Source: Avichristensenella sp031550535
Lineage (GTDB): Bacteria > Bacillota > Clostridia > Christensenellales > Aristaeellaceae
Assembly (NCBI GenBank): GCA_031550535.1
Contig: JAVBOM010000055.1
Span: forward strand, 14,400 to 78,399
Length of the DNA stretch: 64,000 nucleotides
Reading direction: 5' to 3'
Made by a program: the position numbers and the translations under genes. Below the pieces are notes generated by a model. It made no database searches. It was given only the letters and a program-made list of their open reading frames with translations, and was not told the origin of the DNA. Positions 34,132-43,327 of the stretch are shown here, in pieces. Each line of letters begins with the position of its first letter. Within the stretch, counting starts at the first letter, position 1.

Positions 34132-34193
34132 GAGGTAGGGATTTCTTGAGAAAGTCTTTTATGGCGCCCGATTTTTTCCATCAGCGCCGCCGC
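34132..34193 (+). repeat. Repeat A copy 14
   Basis: Plus copy ending 60 bases before the acetyltransferase start. The first stem is damaged (GGGATTTC against GAAAGTCT). The gap 33915-34131 also contains a purine/pyrimidine hairpin (CTTCTTTCT against AGAAAGAAG near 33950) and no gene. Confidence 0.9.
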
Positions 34194-34253
34194 CCAGGGC
34201 TGCCATGAAGTTCAGCAACCCATCCTACGCCTGTATTTATGAGGATATTATTG

Positions 34254-34751
34254 ATGTACACTTCTGCCCGCGCGCTCGAACGCGCCACCTCCGCGGACGC
34301 GGACGCCGTCCTCGCGCTCTACCAAAGCCAGATCGGCCACGGCACCTCCGATTGGGACGAGACATACCCGACCATGGCGTTCATCCGGGACGATCTGGCG
34401 AACGGTTCTCTATACGTGCTCCGCGACACGGAAGGGCTGCTCGCGGCCATTTCTCTCCTCGCGGACGACGATCTGAACGAGCTGCCCTGCTGGGCCTCCG
34501 CGCGCGGGCTGATCCCGGCGCGGCTGTGCGTGCGGACCGCGATGCAGGGGCGCGGCATCGCTGGCTTTATCATGGGTGAGACGGAGCGCATCGCGCGGGA
34601 AGGCGGTTTTCCGTCCATCCGACTGCTGTGCGCCAGGACTAACCCGGCGGCGCGGCGCGTGTACGAAAAGACCGGGTACGCGCTGCGCGGCGAAACCCGC
34701 CTGTACGATACCGACTTTCTCTGCTTTGAGAAAATTCTTACAGAGGTTTGA
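34254..34751 (+). CDS. GNAT acetyltransferase
   Basis: 165 residues. The domain opens with ARALERATSADADAVLALYQ, and the acetyl-CoA loop is RTAMQGRGIAGFIMGE (about 98-113) followed by ARTNPAARRVYEKTGY. The target is unknown. GAGG lies 9 nt before the ATG at 34254; the ATG at 34239 has none. A strong promoter starts directly after its stop codon. Confidence 0.82.
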   Translation: MYTSARALERATSADADAVLALYQSQIGHGTSDWDETYPTMAFIRDDLANGSLYVLRDTEGLLAAISLLADDDLNELPCWASARGLIPARLCVRTAMQGRGIAGFIMGETERIAREGGFPSIRLLCARTNPAARRVYEKTGYALRGETRLYDTDFLCFEKILTEV

Positions 34752-34780
34752 TTGAAAAATAGTATAAGGTGGGATATAAT
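34752..34780 (+). promoter_or_regulatory. Promoter of the 5'-nucleotidase gene
   Basis: TTGAAA, 17-bp spacer, TATAAT, immediately after the preceding stop codon and 20 bases before repeat A copy 15. Confidence 0.9.
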
Positions 34781-34800
34781 GAAGCAAATATTTCCGCGGA

Positions 34801-34862
34801 GAAGGTAGGGATTTCTGGCGGAATCCCCTGATGGCGTCCGATTTTTCAAATCCACGCCGCCA
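34801..34862 (+). repeat. Repeat A copy 15
   Basis: Plus copy beginning about 14 bases after the expected transcription start and ending 43 bases before the start codon, so the message would begin with its hairpins. Confidence 0.95.
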
Positions 34863-34905
34863 TTGATGCCGTTACCGCGGCAAGGAAACGAAAGGTGGTA
34901 CGCGT

Positions 34906-36411
34906 ATGAAGAAGCTATTAGCCCTGTGCCTGGCCCTGGCGATGCTGCTGATGGCCATCCCCGCGTTCGCGGAAGAAGCCGCGGCGGCTGAACCTGTCGT
35001 CATCACCGTTTTCCACACGAACGACGTCCACGGGCGGTATAATTCCGACGCGGGCATGGGCTACGCCATGATGGCGTCCTTCATCAATGAGGCGCGCAAG
35101 AACGACAATGTCCTCGTCCTGGACGCGGGCGACACGCTGCACGGCACGGTGTTCGCCAACGCGGTGCAGGGCGAGAGCATCGTGGAGGTCATGAACGCGA
35201 TCGGTTATGACGCGATGGCCCCCGGCAATCACGACTTCAACTACGGCTACGCGCACCTGAAGGAGCTGGAAGCCCTGATGGACTTCCCGCTGCTCAGCGC
35301 GAACGTGCTGCTGAAAAATGGCGACCACGCGTTCACCCCGTCCGCCATCCTGGAGGTGGCGGGCAAGAAAATCGGCATCATCGGCGCGGAAAACCCGCAG
35401 ATGCTCAGCGCCATCCACCCGGATCACACCAAGGACCTGTCGTTTGAAGGCGCGGAGCCTGTGGAGGCGGAGGTCAAAAAGATGCGCGGCCAGGTGGACG
35501 CGATCATCGTGCTGGCCCACTGGGGCTGCGACGACGCGTATGACCCGAACAGCGTCCAGGCGCTGGCGACGATCCCGGGTGTGTCCCTGGTGATCGACGG
35601 CCACAGCCACACGTCCCTGTACAACATCAAGCAGGGCGCGGAGGGCGAGGCAGTCATCGTCACGTCCACGGGCGAGTACCTGAACAACCTTGGCAAGGTC
35701 ACGCTGACTTTCGCGCCCGAGGGCGGCATCACCGTGGAGGCGGAGTTGGTCCCAAACCCCGGCCGTTTTGAGGATCACGCCATCATCAACGCCATAGAGG
35801 ACCAGGAGGTCAAGCAGAGCGCGGAGCTGGACAAGGTGGTCGGCGAAACCTCCGTGGAGCTGGTCGGCGAGCGCGCCATCGTGCGCACGCAGGAGGCCAA
35901 CTGGGGCAACCTGGCGTGTGATATCTATATCGACGCGACGGGCGCCGATGTGGCGATCATGAACGGCGGCAATATCCGCGCGTCCGTGCCCGCCGGGCCG
36001 ATCACCGCGCGTGATGTCAACACCGTGTTCCCCTTCGGCAACCTCATCGTGGTGCAGGAGATCACCGGGCAGGCGCTGCTGGACGCGCTGGAGGTCGGCT
36101 TCAGCCTGTACCCCGAAACGAACGGCGGCTTCCCGCAGATCGGCGGCATGACCGTCACGTTTGACCCGGCGAAGGACGCCGGAAGCCGCATCACGGAGCT
36201 GCTGATCGGCGGCGAGCCGGTGGACGTGGAGAAGACCTACACGCTCGCGACGAACGATTTCCTCGCCGCGGGCGGTGACAACTACGTATCGCTGGGCGAG
36301 TTCCCGGTGACCATGTACCTGGGCGCGATGGACGAGCTAATCGTCAACTACCTGAAGGACCACAGCCCGGTCGCGCCGGAGGTCGAGGGGCGCATCAAGG
36401 TCGCGGAGTAA
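34906..36411 (+). CDS. Secreted 5'-nucleotidase/2',3'-cyclic phosphodiesterase (UshA-like)
   Basis: 501 residues. The signal peptide ends at about 22 (AFAEE). Metallophosphatase motifs are complete: FHTNDVHGR, LDAGDTLHGT, APGNHDFNYG, a lone His in IVLAHWG and DGHSHTSL, which together bind two metals. The C-terminal 5'-nucleotidase domain has GNLACDIYIDATGADVAIMNGGNIR and LATNDFLAAGGDNY. It releases phosphate and nucleosides outside the cell. No anchor (LPXTG or GPI-like) is seen. AAAGGTGG precedes the ATG and a terminator follows, so it is monocistronic. Confidence 0.93.
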   Translation: MKKLLALCLALAMLLMAIPAFAEEAAAAEPVVITVFHTNDVHGRYNSDAGMGYAMMASFINEARKNDNVLVLDAGDTLHGTVFANAVQGESIVEVMNAIGYDAMAPGNHDFNYGYAHLKELEALMDFPLLSANVLLKNGDHAFTPSAILEVAGKKIGIIGAENPQMLSAIHPDHTKDLSFEGAEPVEAEVKKMRGQVDAIIVLAHWGCDDAYDPNSVQALATIPGVSLVIDGHSHTSLYNIKQGAEGEAVIVTSTGEYLNNLGKVTLTFAPEGGITVEAELVPNPGRFEDHAIINAIEDQEVKQSAELDKVVGETSVELVGERAIVRTQEANWGNLACDIYIDATGADVAIMNGGNIRASVPAGPITARDVNTVFPFGNLIVVQEITGQALLDALEVGFSLYPETNGGFPQIGGMTVTFDPAKDAGSRITELLIGGEPVDVEKTYTLATNDFLAAGGDNYVSLGEFPVTMYLGAMDELIVNYLKDHSPVAPEVEGRIKVAE

Positions 36412-36452
36412 ACCCGCAACCCGCGGGGTATCCATTCGGTACATTATAAAAG

Positions 36453-36490
36453 GCCGCCGCGCTGGCGTGTATTAGCGCGGCGGCTTTCTT
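36453..36490 (+). terminator. Intrinsic terminator
   Basis: GCCGCCGCGCT pairs with AGCGCGGCGGC over 11 bp, followed by TTTCTT. Confidence 0.9.
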
Positions 36491-36531
36491 CATATTTAAG
36501 CGCCAGTGTCTCGGCGCCCTCTCTCCACCCG

Positions 36532-37902
36532 TCATTTCATCCTTTTCCGAAAAGCCTCCGCGTGCTCCGCCGCCACCAGCACCAATACCCAATCGTTCTG
36601 GCCCGGAATCTTCGGTTCCGTGCCGCGACACCGCTCCGGCGGCACAAAGCGCATCGCGCCCGCCGCCCCGTACAGCCCGATTGTACTGATCCCGCCGATG
36701 ACCGGGTCAAACCAAAACGCTTCCACCCGTCCAAAACCGAGCGTGCCCAGTTCCACCTCCATGGGCTGCCCCTCGTAGGCATAGCAGCAGGCGGCGCACG
36801 GCGTTCGCATCGCGCGCAGGTGCGCGTGGCCCTCGTCCACGTTGTTCAGCAGCATTTCCTGGCAAGGTTCGCCCTCGTGCCACCCGATGGCCTCCATCAG
36901 CCGCCGCGCGTGGCCCATCTGCATGCCGCCGGGGTTATGCAGCGCCACGTCCCAGGTTTGCAGCGCGCCGAAGGCCGCCTTGTCGCCCCCGCGATAAAAC
37001 TGCATGACCGCGTTGTCGCCGTAGGTGTGCCCGGCCGCCCCGGCCAGCAGCGGCCAGTATGCGTACCGGCGCACGTCGCACGCCTGCCAGTACGGCTTCG
37101 CGCTGTCGTGCAGCCCGTGCGGGATCAGCTCATAGGATGGCTCGCCGTCCAGCGTGGGCTTGGCGGGCATCCGCGCGCGGTCGCGCAATACGTACCGGTA
37201 GTTGTCCTCGCCCATCCATTCCTCATCCGTGACCGCGTCATCCCAGGCGTTGAGCCGCCGCTGCGTGTAATCGCGGTGGCCGGACTGGAACATGTTGAAA
37301 TCCAGCCATGGGCTGTCGTGGAACCACATGGAGGACGCGCACCGGCCGAACGGGTGGAACCCGATCAGGTGATCCGGGCACTTGCGCCGCAGTTCCCGGC
37401 CGATCAGGTCAAACACCTCCGGCGCGTCGCTGCCGCGCACATCGCCGCCGACCAGCCAGATCACGTTCTCATACCCGCCAAATTGCCCGGCAAGGAAATC
37501 CGTATAGGCAGCCGCGTTCGCGGCCGTCAGCGTGCCGCCCTGCACCAGGCTGCCCCACGCGGGCAGCAGCGCCATGTACAGCCCGAGCGACGCGGCGTAT
37601 TCGACCGCCCGCCGCACGCCGGGCCAGTACGCGCCCGCCGCCCCGTCCGGGTTGGGCCGGGCAAAGTCGTCGTCGCCGAGCAGCGCAGGGGAGCCTATTG
37701 GGTTCGCCATACCGCCTACATGCACCAGCGTCGCCTGGATCACTGTGAAGCCCTTGTCCGCGCGATTTCGCAGATACGTTTCGATCTCCCCGTCGCGCAG
37801 TTTTTGAAACAGCAGCCACGCCGTGTCGCCCAGCCAGAAGAACGGCCTGCCGTCCTCCTGAAAGTACCGGCCGTTGCCGCTGATCGTCAGTCGCTTTGCC
37901 AT
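36532..37902 (-). CDS. Glycoside hydrolase with apiosidase-like DUF4038 domain (GH140-like)
   Basis: 456 residues. The opening YFQEDGRPFFWLGDTAWLLF, then EIETYLRNRADKGFTVIQ, matches the DUF4038/apiosidase-like TIM barrel, and the C-terminal part (QNDWVLVLVAAE) the DUF5060-like/collagen-binding end. GH140 members remove apiose from rhamnogalacturonan II, which would fit plant-fibre growth, but the family is broad, so the substrate is uncertain. No signal peptide is seen, so it likely acts on imported oligosaccharides. AAGGGGG supports the ATG at 37902; an extended frame upstream would read through a repeat A copy and is rejected. Confidence 0.8.
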   Translation of the reverse strand: MAKRLTISGNGRYFQEDGRPFFWLGDTAWLLFQKLRDGEIETYLRNRADKGFTVIQATLVHVGGMANPIGSPALLGDDDFARPNPDGAAGAYWPGVRRAVEYAASLGLYMALLPAWGSLVQGGTLTAANAAAYTDFLAGQFGGYENVIWLVGGDVRGSDAPEVFDLIGRELRRKCPDHLIGFHPFGRCASSMWFHDSPWLDFNMFQSGHRDYTQRRLNAWDDAVTDEEWMGEDNYRYVLRDRARMPAKPTLDGEPSYELIPHGLHDSAKPYWQACDVRRYAYWPLLAGAAGHTYGDNAVMQFYRGGDKAAFGALQTWDVALHNPGGMQMGHARRLMEAIGWHEGEPCQEMLLNNVDEGHAHLRAMRTPCAACCYAYEGQPMEVELGTLGFGRVEAFWFDPVIGGISTIGLYGAAGAMRFVPPERCRGTEPKIPGQNDWVLVLVAAEHAEAFRKRMK

Positions 37903-37925
37903 AGCGTCCCCCTTCTTTCGTAGAC

Positions 37926-37985
37926 GACGGCGCTGATTCGGAGAATCGGGCGCCATAAAGGGACTTCGCAAGAAATCCCTACCTC
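37926..37985 (-). repeat. Repeat A copy 16
   Basis: Minus copy, oriented like the glycosidase gene and ending 23 bases before its start. The second hairpin has the compensated inner stem GATTC/GAATC. Confidence 0.95.
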
Positions 37986-38004
37986 TGATAATGGTGGTGC
38001 GCCC

Positions 38005-38826
38005 CTACCGCGCAAATCCGCGCTGCCGCCCCGCCTCGTAGAACAGCACGGTCGCCGCGCAGCTCACATTAAAGGAAGAAGCGGAAGACCGCGCGCTCAT
38101 CGGGATCGTCGCCAGCACGTCGCTGATCTCCGTCAAATGCTGGTTCAGACCGTCCGTCTCGTTGCCGATCAGCAGCAGCACCGGCCCGGCCATGTCGACC
38201 TCTTGGATGCTCACCTGTTTATGCGCGGTCGTGCCGACCACCGTAAGCGACCCGTATCGTTCCCGCAGCCCGCCGATGTACCCGTCGATCTCCGCGTTGT
38301 CCGACAGCCGCAGGAACGGCACGTTGAAGAACGACCCCATCGACGCGCTGATGACATCGGGATCGTACACATCCACGGCGTGCCCGGTGATGATCAGCCC
38401 CTCCACGCCGAGCGCGTCGCAGGAACGCAGCAGCGTCCCCAGGTTCCCTTTGTTGGAAGGCCGGTCGAACAGGGCGATGACGGGGTTATCCGAGAGGCGG
38501 ATGTCCTGCCGCTCGTCCTTCATCCGCAGGATGGCCAGGACTTCCGACGTGTCGTCCTTGCCGCTCAGATCCCCCATCAGCGCGTCCGTCAGCGCGTAAT
38601 TCACCTGGGTGGGCGTGCTTTTCAGCAAATCCGCCGCCCAGGACGACAGCACCCTTTCGCCGGAATACAGGAAGGACTGCACCGCCCAGCCGCCGCGCAC
38701 CGCTTCATTGATGTTTCGCACGCCTTCCACGAGGAACTCACCGTACTTGTACCGCTTGTTGCGGTTGGTTTTCAGCACCTCGAACTTTTGGTAGGCCGCG
38801 TTTTTCGCGTAGATTCTTTCCGTCAT
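38005..38826 (-). CDS. TrmH-family (SpoU) RNA methyltransferase
   Basis: 273 residues. The N-terminal substrate-binding part (EFLVEGVRNINEAV) is followed by the knotted SPOUT domain with ALFDRPSNKGNLGTLLRSCDALG, LLIGNETDGL and the last IPMSARSSASSFNVSCAATVLFYE, the motif 1-3 series of 2'-O-methyltransferases. It would methylate a ribose in rRNA or tRNA; the target is not clear from sequence. AGGAG is 8 nt before the ATG. Expressed alone. Confidence 0.9.
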   Translation of the reverse strand: MTERIYAKNAAYQKFEVLKTNRNKRYKYGEFLVEGVRNINEAVRGGWAVQSFLYSGERVLSSWAADLLKSTPTQVNYALTDALMGDLSGKDDTSEVLAILRMKDERQDIRLSDNPVIALFDRPSNKGNLGTLLRSCDALGVEGLIITGHAVDVYDPDVISASMGSFFNVPFLRLSDNAEIDGYIGGLRERYGSLTVVGTTAHKQVSIQEVDMAGPVLLLIGNETDGLNQHLTEISDVLATIPMSARSSASSFNVSCAATVLFYEAGRQRGFAR

Positions 38827-38900
38827 GAACGTTCTCCTGTGTTGGCGTCAGTATCGCCGATCATCAAGAACAGCGAAGGGGTTTCTTATGATAAGTACAG

Positions 38901-38978
38901 CCCGCCGTGAGGCGAAATGAAGGGATTCCAAAGGGATACGTCCCTTTGGCAGGGTCTGGGACGGAGTCCCAGCGTTCC
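38901..38978 (-). repeat. Repeat B copy 2
   Basis: Minus orientation: GATTCCAAAGGG, CCCTTTGG and a CTGGGAC/GTCCCAG hairpin. It lies between the 5' end of the methyltransferase gene and the 3' end of the phosphodiesterase gene. Confidence 0.75.
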
Positions 38979-38987
38979 CCCGCCCAC

Positions 38988-40283
38988 TCACCCCAGCATC
39001 CCCTCAATCACCCGTCCGTCCGCGCCCGGCATCTCAAACCCGAGCACCTTTGCGACGGTCGGCGGCACGTCCACGATGGGCCGGTGCTCGTCCACGACAG
39101 CCCCGGCGCGGATGCCCGGGCCAAAGGCGAGCATGGTCGGCTGCGGGCCCTTGTCCGGGTGATGCCCGTGCGTGGCGCGGCCAAAGCGGTAGTCCTCAAT
39201 GTCCAACGCCCGGACGAGCGGCCGTGTCCACTCATTGCGGAAGGACGTGTAGCCGTCCGTCTCCAGCACGAACGAGAAGTCGCCGGCCAGGCGCTCCTCG
39301 GCCTTGACCTCCTCGGCCGTGTACACGCGGCTGATGCCGTACACGCCCTCGTCGCACATTTGCGTCAGCAGCGCGTGCGTCTTTTCGTAGGCGTCCCGGT
39401 CGGAAGGATCGCGCAGATACACCTGCGCGGACATGCCGGTGGACTTGGCAAACGCCTTGTAATCGGCGACGGACCCGTCCGGCGCGACGGTCAGCAGCCC
39501 GTTTTCCGCAAAGAGCACGTTCGGCGCGATGGTCCGTGTGATGTTCATCTGGCCGTGGTCGCTGACGATGAAGAACGTCGTGTCGTCATAAATGCCCGCG
39601 TCCTTGGTGGCCTTGATGATGTCGCCCAGCCACAGGTCGATTTCGTACAGCCCCTGGGTGACGCGCGGGGAGAACAGCCCGGTCTGGTGCCGGTAGGCGT
39701 CGATGTTCGCGGGGTGGATCATCAAAAGATTCGGCTTGAATTCGCGGATCATGGCGCACGCGCACGCGGTGATGAACTGGTCGCAGCCCGGGTGCACGCG
39801 ATGGGTGAGCAGCGGCAAATTCGGGTCCACGACCTTCTCCAGCACCTCCGGGCTCGATCCGGAGTTCCGGAAACACTCGTGCGCCGTTTCACCGGGCGTC
39901 TGCGGCCAGTATTCATCCACTAGGTAATCGATGGATACGTCATTCCCGGTCACGGGCCAGAAAACGGCGGCCGTCGTCAGCCCCTGCGCCTTGGCGCGGT
40001 CAAAAATGGTCGGGGCCTTGACGCTCTCCCGGAAATGCACCCATTTGGAGCTGGCTTCGCCCAGGATGGTCTGCTCATTGTTCAGCACGCCGTGCCGCTC
40101 CGGGTATACGCCGGTCATCATGGACACGTGCGCGGGATAGGTGATCGTGGGGTAGATGGAGCGCGTGCGCGGAACGAGCGCGGCCTTGGGCCAGATGGAC
40201 GCGAAGTTGGGATACTCCTTCAGCGTTTCCAGATCCTCAAACACCAGGGCGTCCTCTGAAATGACGATCACATGCTTGCTCAT
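38988..40283 (-). CDS. Alkaline phosphatase-superfamily phosphodiesterase (nucleotide pyrophosphatase type)
   Basis: 431 residues. It opens with VIVISEDALV, followed by the nucleophile region with Thr/Ser in SIYPTITYPAHVSMMTG and the metal ligands in FFIVSDHGQM and THGHHPD, as in nucleotide pyrophosphatase/phosphodiesterases. The family splits phosphodiesters or phosphonates. No signal peptide is present, so it acts inside the cell. The ATG at 40283 is preferred (AAGG 8 nt upstream) to one 15 bases earlier. It is divergent from the GntR gene and may share control with the carbohydrate locus. Confidence 0.85.
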   Translation of the reverse strand: MSKHVIVISEDALVFEDLETLKEYPNFASIWPKAALVPRTRSIYPTITYPAHVSMMTGVYPERHGVLNNEQTILGEASSKWVHFRESVKAPTIFDRAKAQGLTTAAVFWPVTGNDVSIDYLVDEYWPQTPGETAHECFRNSGSSPEVLEKVVDPNLPLLTHRVHPGCDQFITACACAMIREFKPNLLMIHPANIDAYRHQTGLFSPRVTQGLYEIDLWLGDIIKATKDAGIYDDTTFFIVSDHGQMNITRTIAPNVLFAENGLLTVAPDGSVADYKAFAKSTGMSAQVYLRDPSDRDAYEKTHALLTQMCDEGVYGISRVYTAEEVKAEERLAGDFSFVLETDGYTSFRNEWTRPLVRALDIEDYRFGRATHGHHPDKGPQPTMLAFGPGIRAGAVVDEHRPIVDVPPTVAKVLGFEMPGADGRVIEGMLG

Positions 40284-40348
40284 CGGCACAACCTTCACTT
40301 TCTTACTGTTCTACTCAAATCAAACGCGCGATCGCGGACAATGGCTCC

Positions 40349-40378
40349 ATGATACGCCATATGCGAAACAAACGTCAA
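40349..40378 (-). promoter_or_regulatory. Promoter of the phosphodiesterase gene
   Basis: Minus strand TTGACG, 18-bp spacer, TATCAT, back to back with the regulator promoter at 40401. Confidence 0.7.
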
Positions 40379-40400
40379 GTCAGCGAATGAAATAACATAC

Positions 40401-40438
40401 GTGACATTTCGCGCGTGTTTTGGTATAGTATGTATCAA
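40401..40438 (+). promoter_or_regulatory. Promoter of the GntR regulator with an operator-like dyad
   Basis: GTGACA, 17-bp spacer, TATAGT (40424-40429). An imperfect dyad TTGGTATA...TGTATCAA at 40420-40438 covers the -10 and start site and resembles half-sites of the palindrome at 41249. Confidence 0.6.
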
Positions 40439-40472
40439 GAAACAGTCAAAAAACAGCGGGAGGTCATCCGTT

Positions 40473-41189
40473 ATGCCTTTGCATGCGCAGGTGTGGGACT
40501 ATATGATGCAGAAAATTGAATCCGGCGAGTGGAAGAAGGGCGGCATGATCCCCAAGGAGATCGACCTGTGCGAGCAGCTCGGCGTCAGCCGGTCCACCAT
40601 CCGTACCGCGATGAGCAAGCTCGTCCGGGAGGGCTACCTGAACCGCGTCAAGGGGAAGGGCACGTTTGTCGCCCAGCCCGCGCATATTGAGGAAACGACG
40701 ATCTTCCTGGAGAGCTTCGCGCAGGAGCTGCAGACGCGCGGCCTGACGGCAAAAACGGAGCTTCTGGAGTTCCGCGAGGCCACGGCCGACGCGATGCTGG
40801 CCGAGCGGATGCGCGTGGCGGAGGGCGACCCGCTGCTGAAAATCACCCGCCTGCGCTACGCGGACCAGGCGTTTGACGCGGGCCCCATCGTGCTGACCAC
40901 GTCGTATTTCCCCGCCGCGTATGGCGGATTCATCCAGCGGTATAACCTGGAAGAGGTGTCCATGCACCGCGCGCTGCGGGAAAACGGCCTGGACCGCAAG
41001 CTCTTTGAAAAAGAAATTACGTGCAAGGTGCTGGAGGACAAGGAGGCACGGCTGCTCGGCGTGGCCAGCGGCGCCATGGCCGTCTGCATCACGTCCATGG
41101 CCTGGGACCAGAACCAGAAGGAGCTGGAATACAGCATCAGCAACTACCCGGTGGACAAGAACAAATTCATCATCCGCATTCGCGCCTGA
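40473..41189 (+). CDS. GntR/HutC-family transcription regulator
   Basis: 238 residues: winged helix at about 5-75 (CEQLGVSRSTIRTAMSKLVREGYLNRVKGKGTFVA) and a UTRA ligand-binding domain from about 90 (TTIFLESFAQELQTRG) to the end. HutC-type members bind a sugar or amino-acid-related ligand and leave the operator. It lies next to a catabolic operon whose promoter carries a strong palindrome, so local repression with self-control is inferred. GGGAGG is 9 nt before the ATG. Confidence 0.9.
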   Translation: MPLHAQVWDYMMQKIESGEWKKGGMIPKEIDLCEQLGVSRSTIRTAMSKLVREGYLNRVKGKGTFVAQPAHIEETTIFLESFAQELQTRGLTAKTELLEFREATADAMLAERMRVAEGDPLLKITRLRYADQAFDAGPIVLTTSYFPAAYGGFIQRYNLEEVSMHRALRENGLDRKLFEKEITCKVLEDKEARLLGVASGAMAVCITSMAWDQNQKELEYSISNYPVDKNKFIIRIRA

Positions 41190-41238
41190 TCGTATGTCCG
41201 TACATTAAAACTATTACATATATTTTACAAAAGATGTC

Positions 41239-41276
41239 TTGACTATATGTTGGTACATGATGTATTATGTACCAAA
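41239..41276 (+). promoter_or_regulatory. Promoter with palindromic operator for the carbohydrate operon
   Basis: TTGACT (41239-41244), 18-bp spacer, TATTAT (41263-41268). GTTGGTACAT at 41249-41258 and ATGTACCAAC-like ATGTACCAAA at 41267-41276 form a near-perfect palindrome over the spacer and -10: a classic repressor position for the GntR protein 60 bases upstream. Confidence 0.75.
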
Positions 41277-41297
41277 CAAGGCAACATGGCCCGTGCC

Positions 41298-41360
41298 GAG
41301 GTAGGGATTTCTTGCGAAATCCCCCTATGGCGCCCGATTTTTCAAATCAGCGCCGCCGCC
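41298..41360 (+). repeat. Repeat A copy 17
   Basis: Consensus-like plus copy between the operator promoter and the FAD oxidoreductase; it ends 26 bases before the start codon. Confidence 0.95.
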
Positions 41361-41386
41361 AACGAAACAGGCAAGGAGACGATTCC

Positions 41387-43264
41387 ATGTCCAACCGTGT
41401 CAAGACAAAGCAAGCAAGTTACGATGTCCTGGTGGTGGGGGGCGGCATGACCGGCGTCTGCGCCGCCATCGCCAGCGCCCGGCAGGGCGCGCGCACCGCG
41501 CTGGTGCAGGAGCGCAGCGTGCTGGGCGGCAACGCCAGCTCAGAGATCCGCATGCACATCTGCGGCGCGTCCAGCAACATGACCAAGGAGAACGCCGAGG
41601 AAACCGGCATCCTCCGCGAGATTCAACTGGAAAACAAGCGCGTGAACGATTACTACAACTATTCCGTCTGGGACCGCGTGCTCTTTGACAGCGTGAAATC
41701 CCAGGAGAACCTGACGGTGTACCTGAACACCACGATGATCGACGCCGAGGCGGCGGCAGGCCGTGTCCAGTCCGTCCACTGCTACCAGATGACCACGGAA
41801 ACGCATATCCACCTCACCGCCGCGCAGTATGTCGATTGCACCGGCAACGGCACGCTCGGCTACCTCACGGGCGCGGAATACCGCACCGGCAGCGAGGGCA
41901 AGGCCGAGTTTGACGAGCCGCACGCGCCGGACGCGCCCAACAGCGAGCGCATGGGCAACACGCTGCTGTTCAAGGCCGTGGACCGGGGTGTGCCCGTCGC
42001 GTTCATCAAGCCTTCGAACGCGTACACGTTCACGGAGGAGCAGCTTACCTACAGAAAGCACGCTGACGTGCTGCGCCCGGACGGCACGCCGCGGGAGGAA
42101 GCGTACTGCGAGACGCTGTACACCGCCATCGACAAGGCGGGCCGTGAGCTGGCGTTTGACGCCTACTGCCTGGATTACGGCTACTGGTGGATCGAGCTGC
42201 CGGGCCACGCGGACGACATCATCGACGAGTACGAGGACATCCGCGACGAACTGGTCAAGTGCGTCTACGGCGTCTGGGACCACATCAAGAACGGCGGCGA
42301 CCACGGCGCGGCGACCTTTGACCTGCAGTGGGTGGGCATGCTGCCCGGCGTGCGCGAGAGCCGCCGCCTCATCGGCGACTACATCCTGACGGAGAACGAC
42401 GTGCTGGACAACCGCGTGTTTGACGACGCGGTGGCCTACGGCGGCTGGCCGGTGGACAACCACACCCCGGGCGGGCTGTTCGCCTTTGACAAGCTGCCCA
42501 GCTTCATCTATAGCTTCCCCGGGCTGTATACCATCCCGTACCGCTGCTACTACTCCAAGAATGTCGACAACCTGTTCATCGCGGGCCGCATCCTGAGCGC
42601 CAGCAAGCTGGCGATGTCCAGCACGCGCGTGATGGGCACCTGCGCGGTGGGCGGGCAGGCCGTGGGCGTCGCGGCGGCGATGTGCGTACGGCGCGGCGTG
42701 GACCCGCGCGGGCTTCTCCCGCATGTTCCGGAATTGCAGCGGCAGCTTATCCGGGACGACTGCTACCTCCCCGGCATCGTGGACGACGACCCGGCTGACG
42801 CGCTGCGCGGCGCCGCCGTGACCGCCACCAGCGAGCGCCTCGGCGGCGCGTGCGCCCAGGTATTAAACGGCATCGCCCGCGAGACGGACGGCAGGACGAA
42901 CCGCTGGGAATCGGACGGCATCGGCCCGGACGGCGAGGTCCTCGCCTTCACGCTGCCCGCGCCGAAGGAAATTCGTCAGGTCCGCCTGACGTTCGACTCC
43001 AACCTGTCCCGCTCCGTCAAGATCACGCTGTCGTCCAAGCGTATCGCCGGAATGCTCCCCGGCGTTCCGCCGGAGCTTGTCCGCGATTATGACGTGACGC
43101 TCTACCGGGACGGCGCGCCGGTGCACACCGAGCGGGTGCGCGGCAACTACCAGCAGCTCAACGTCCTGAATTTCCCGCCCGCCGTGTGCGACCGGATCGA
43201 GGTGCGCGCGCTGGCCACGAACGGCCTTCCGAGCGCGCGGATCTTTGCGGTGCGGGCGTACTGA
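41387..43264 (+). CDS. FAD-dependent oxidoreductase (FAD_oxidored family) with C-terminal discoidin-like domain
   Basis: 625 residues. The N-terminal DVLVVGGGMTGVCAA binds the FAD ADP part, followed by the family hallmark LGGNASSEIRMHICGA and the late IAGRILSASKLAMSSTRVMGTCAVGGQAVG. Residues about 490-625 look like a carbohydrate-binding F5/8 (discoidin) fold (FDSNLSRSVKI, VCDRIEVRAL), which is uncommon on an intracellular flavoenzyme. Family members are largely uncharacterised; some occur in polysaccharide loci. AAGGAG supports the ATG at 41387. It leads the operon for sugar import and a TIM-barrel enzyme, so a sugar or glycoside substrate is inferred. Confidence 0.85.
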   Translation: MSNRVKTKQASYDVLVVGGGMTGVCAAIASARQGARTALVQERSVLGGNASSEIRMHICGASSNMTKENAEETGILREIQLENKRVNDYYNYSVWDRVLFDSVKSQENLTVYLNTTMIDAEAAAGRVQSVHCYQMTTETHIHLTAAQYVDCTGNGTLGYLTGAEYRTGSEGKAEFDEPHAPDAPNSERMGNTLLFKAVDRGVPVAFIKPSNAYTFTEEQLTYRKHADVLRPDGTPREEAYCETLYTAIDKAGRELAFDAYCLDYGYWWIELPGHADDIIDEYEDIRDELVKCVYGVWDHIKNGGDHGAATFDLQWVGMLPGVRESRRLIGDYILTENDVLDNRVFDDAVAYGGWPVDNHTPGGLFAFDKLPSFIYSFPGLYTIPYRCYYSKNVDNLFIAGRILSASKLAMSSTRVMGTCAVGGQAVGVAAAMCVRRGVDPRGLLPHVPELQRQLIRDDCYLPGIVDDDPADALRGAAVTATSERLGGACAQVLNGIARETDGRTNRWESDGIGPDGEVLAFTLPAPKEIRQVRLTFDSNLSRSVKITLSSKRIAGMLPGVPPELVRDYDVTLYRDGAPVHTERVRGNYQQLNVLNFPPAVCDRIEVRALATNGLPSARIFAVRAY

Positions 43265-43327
43265 CCCGTATGTGATAACCCTTCACATATCGACACCTGA
43301 CACCCCCACGAAGAAAGGAGCATCCCC

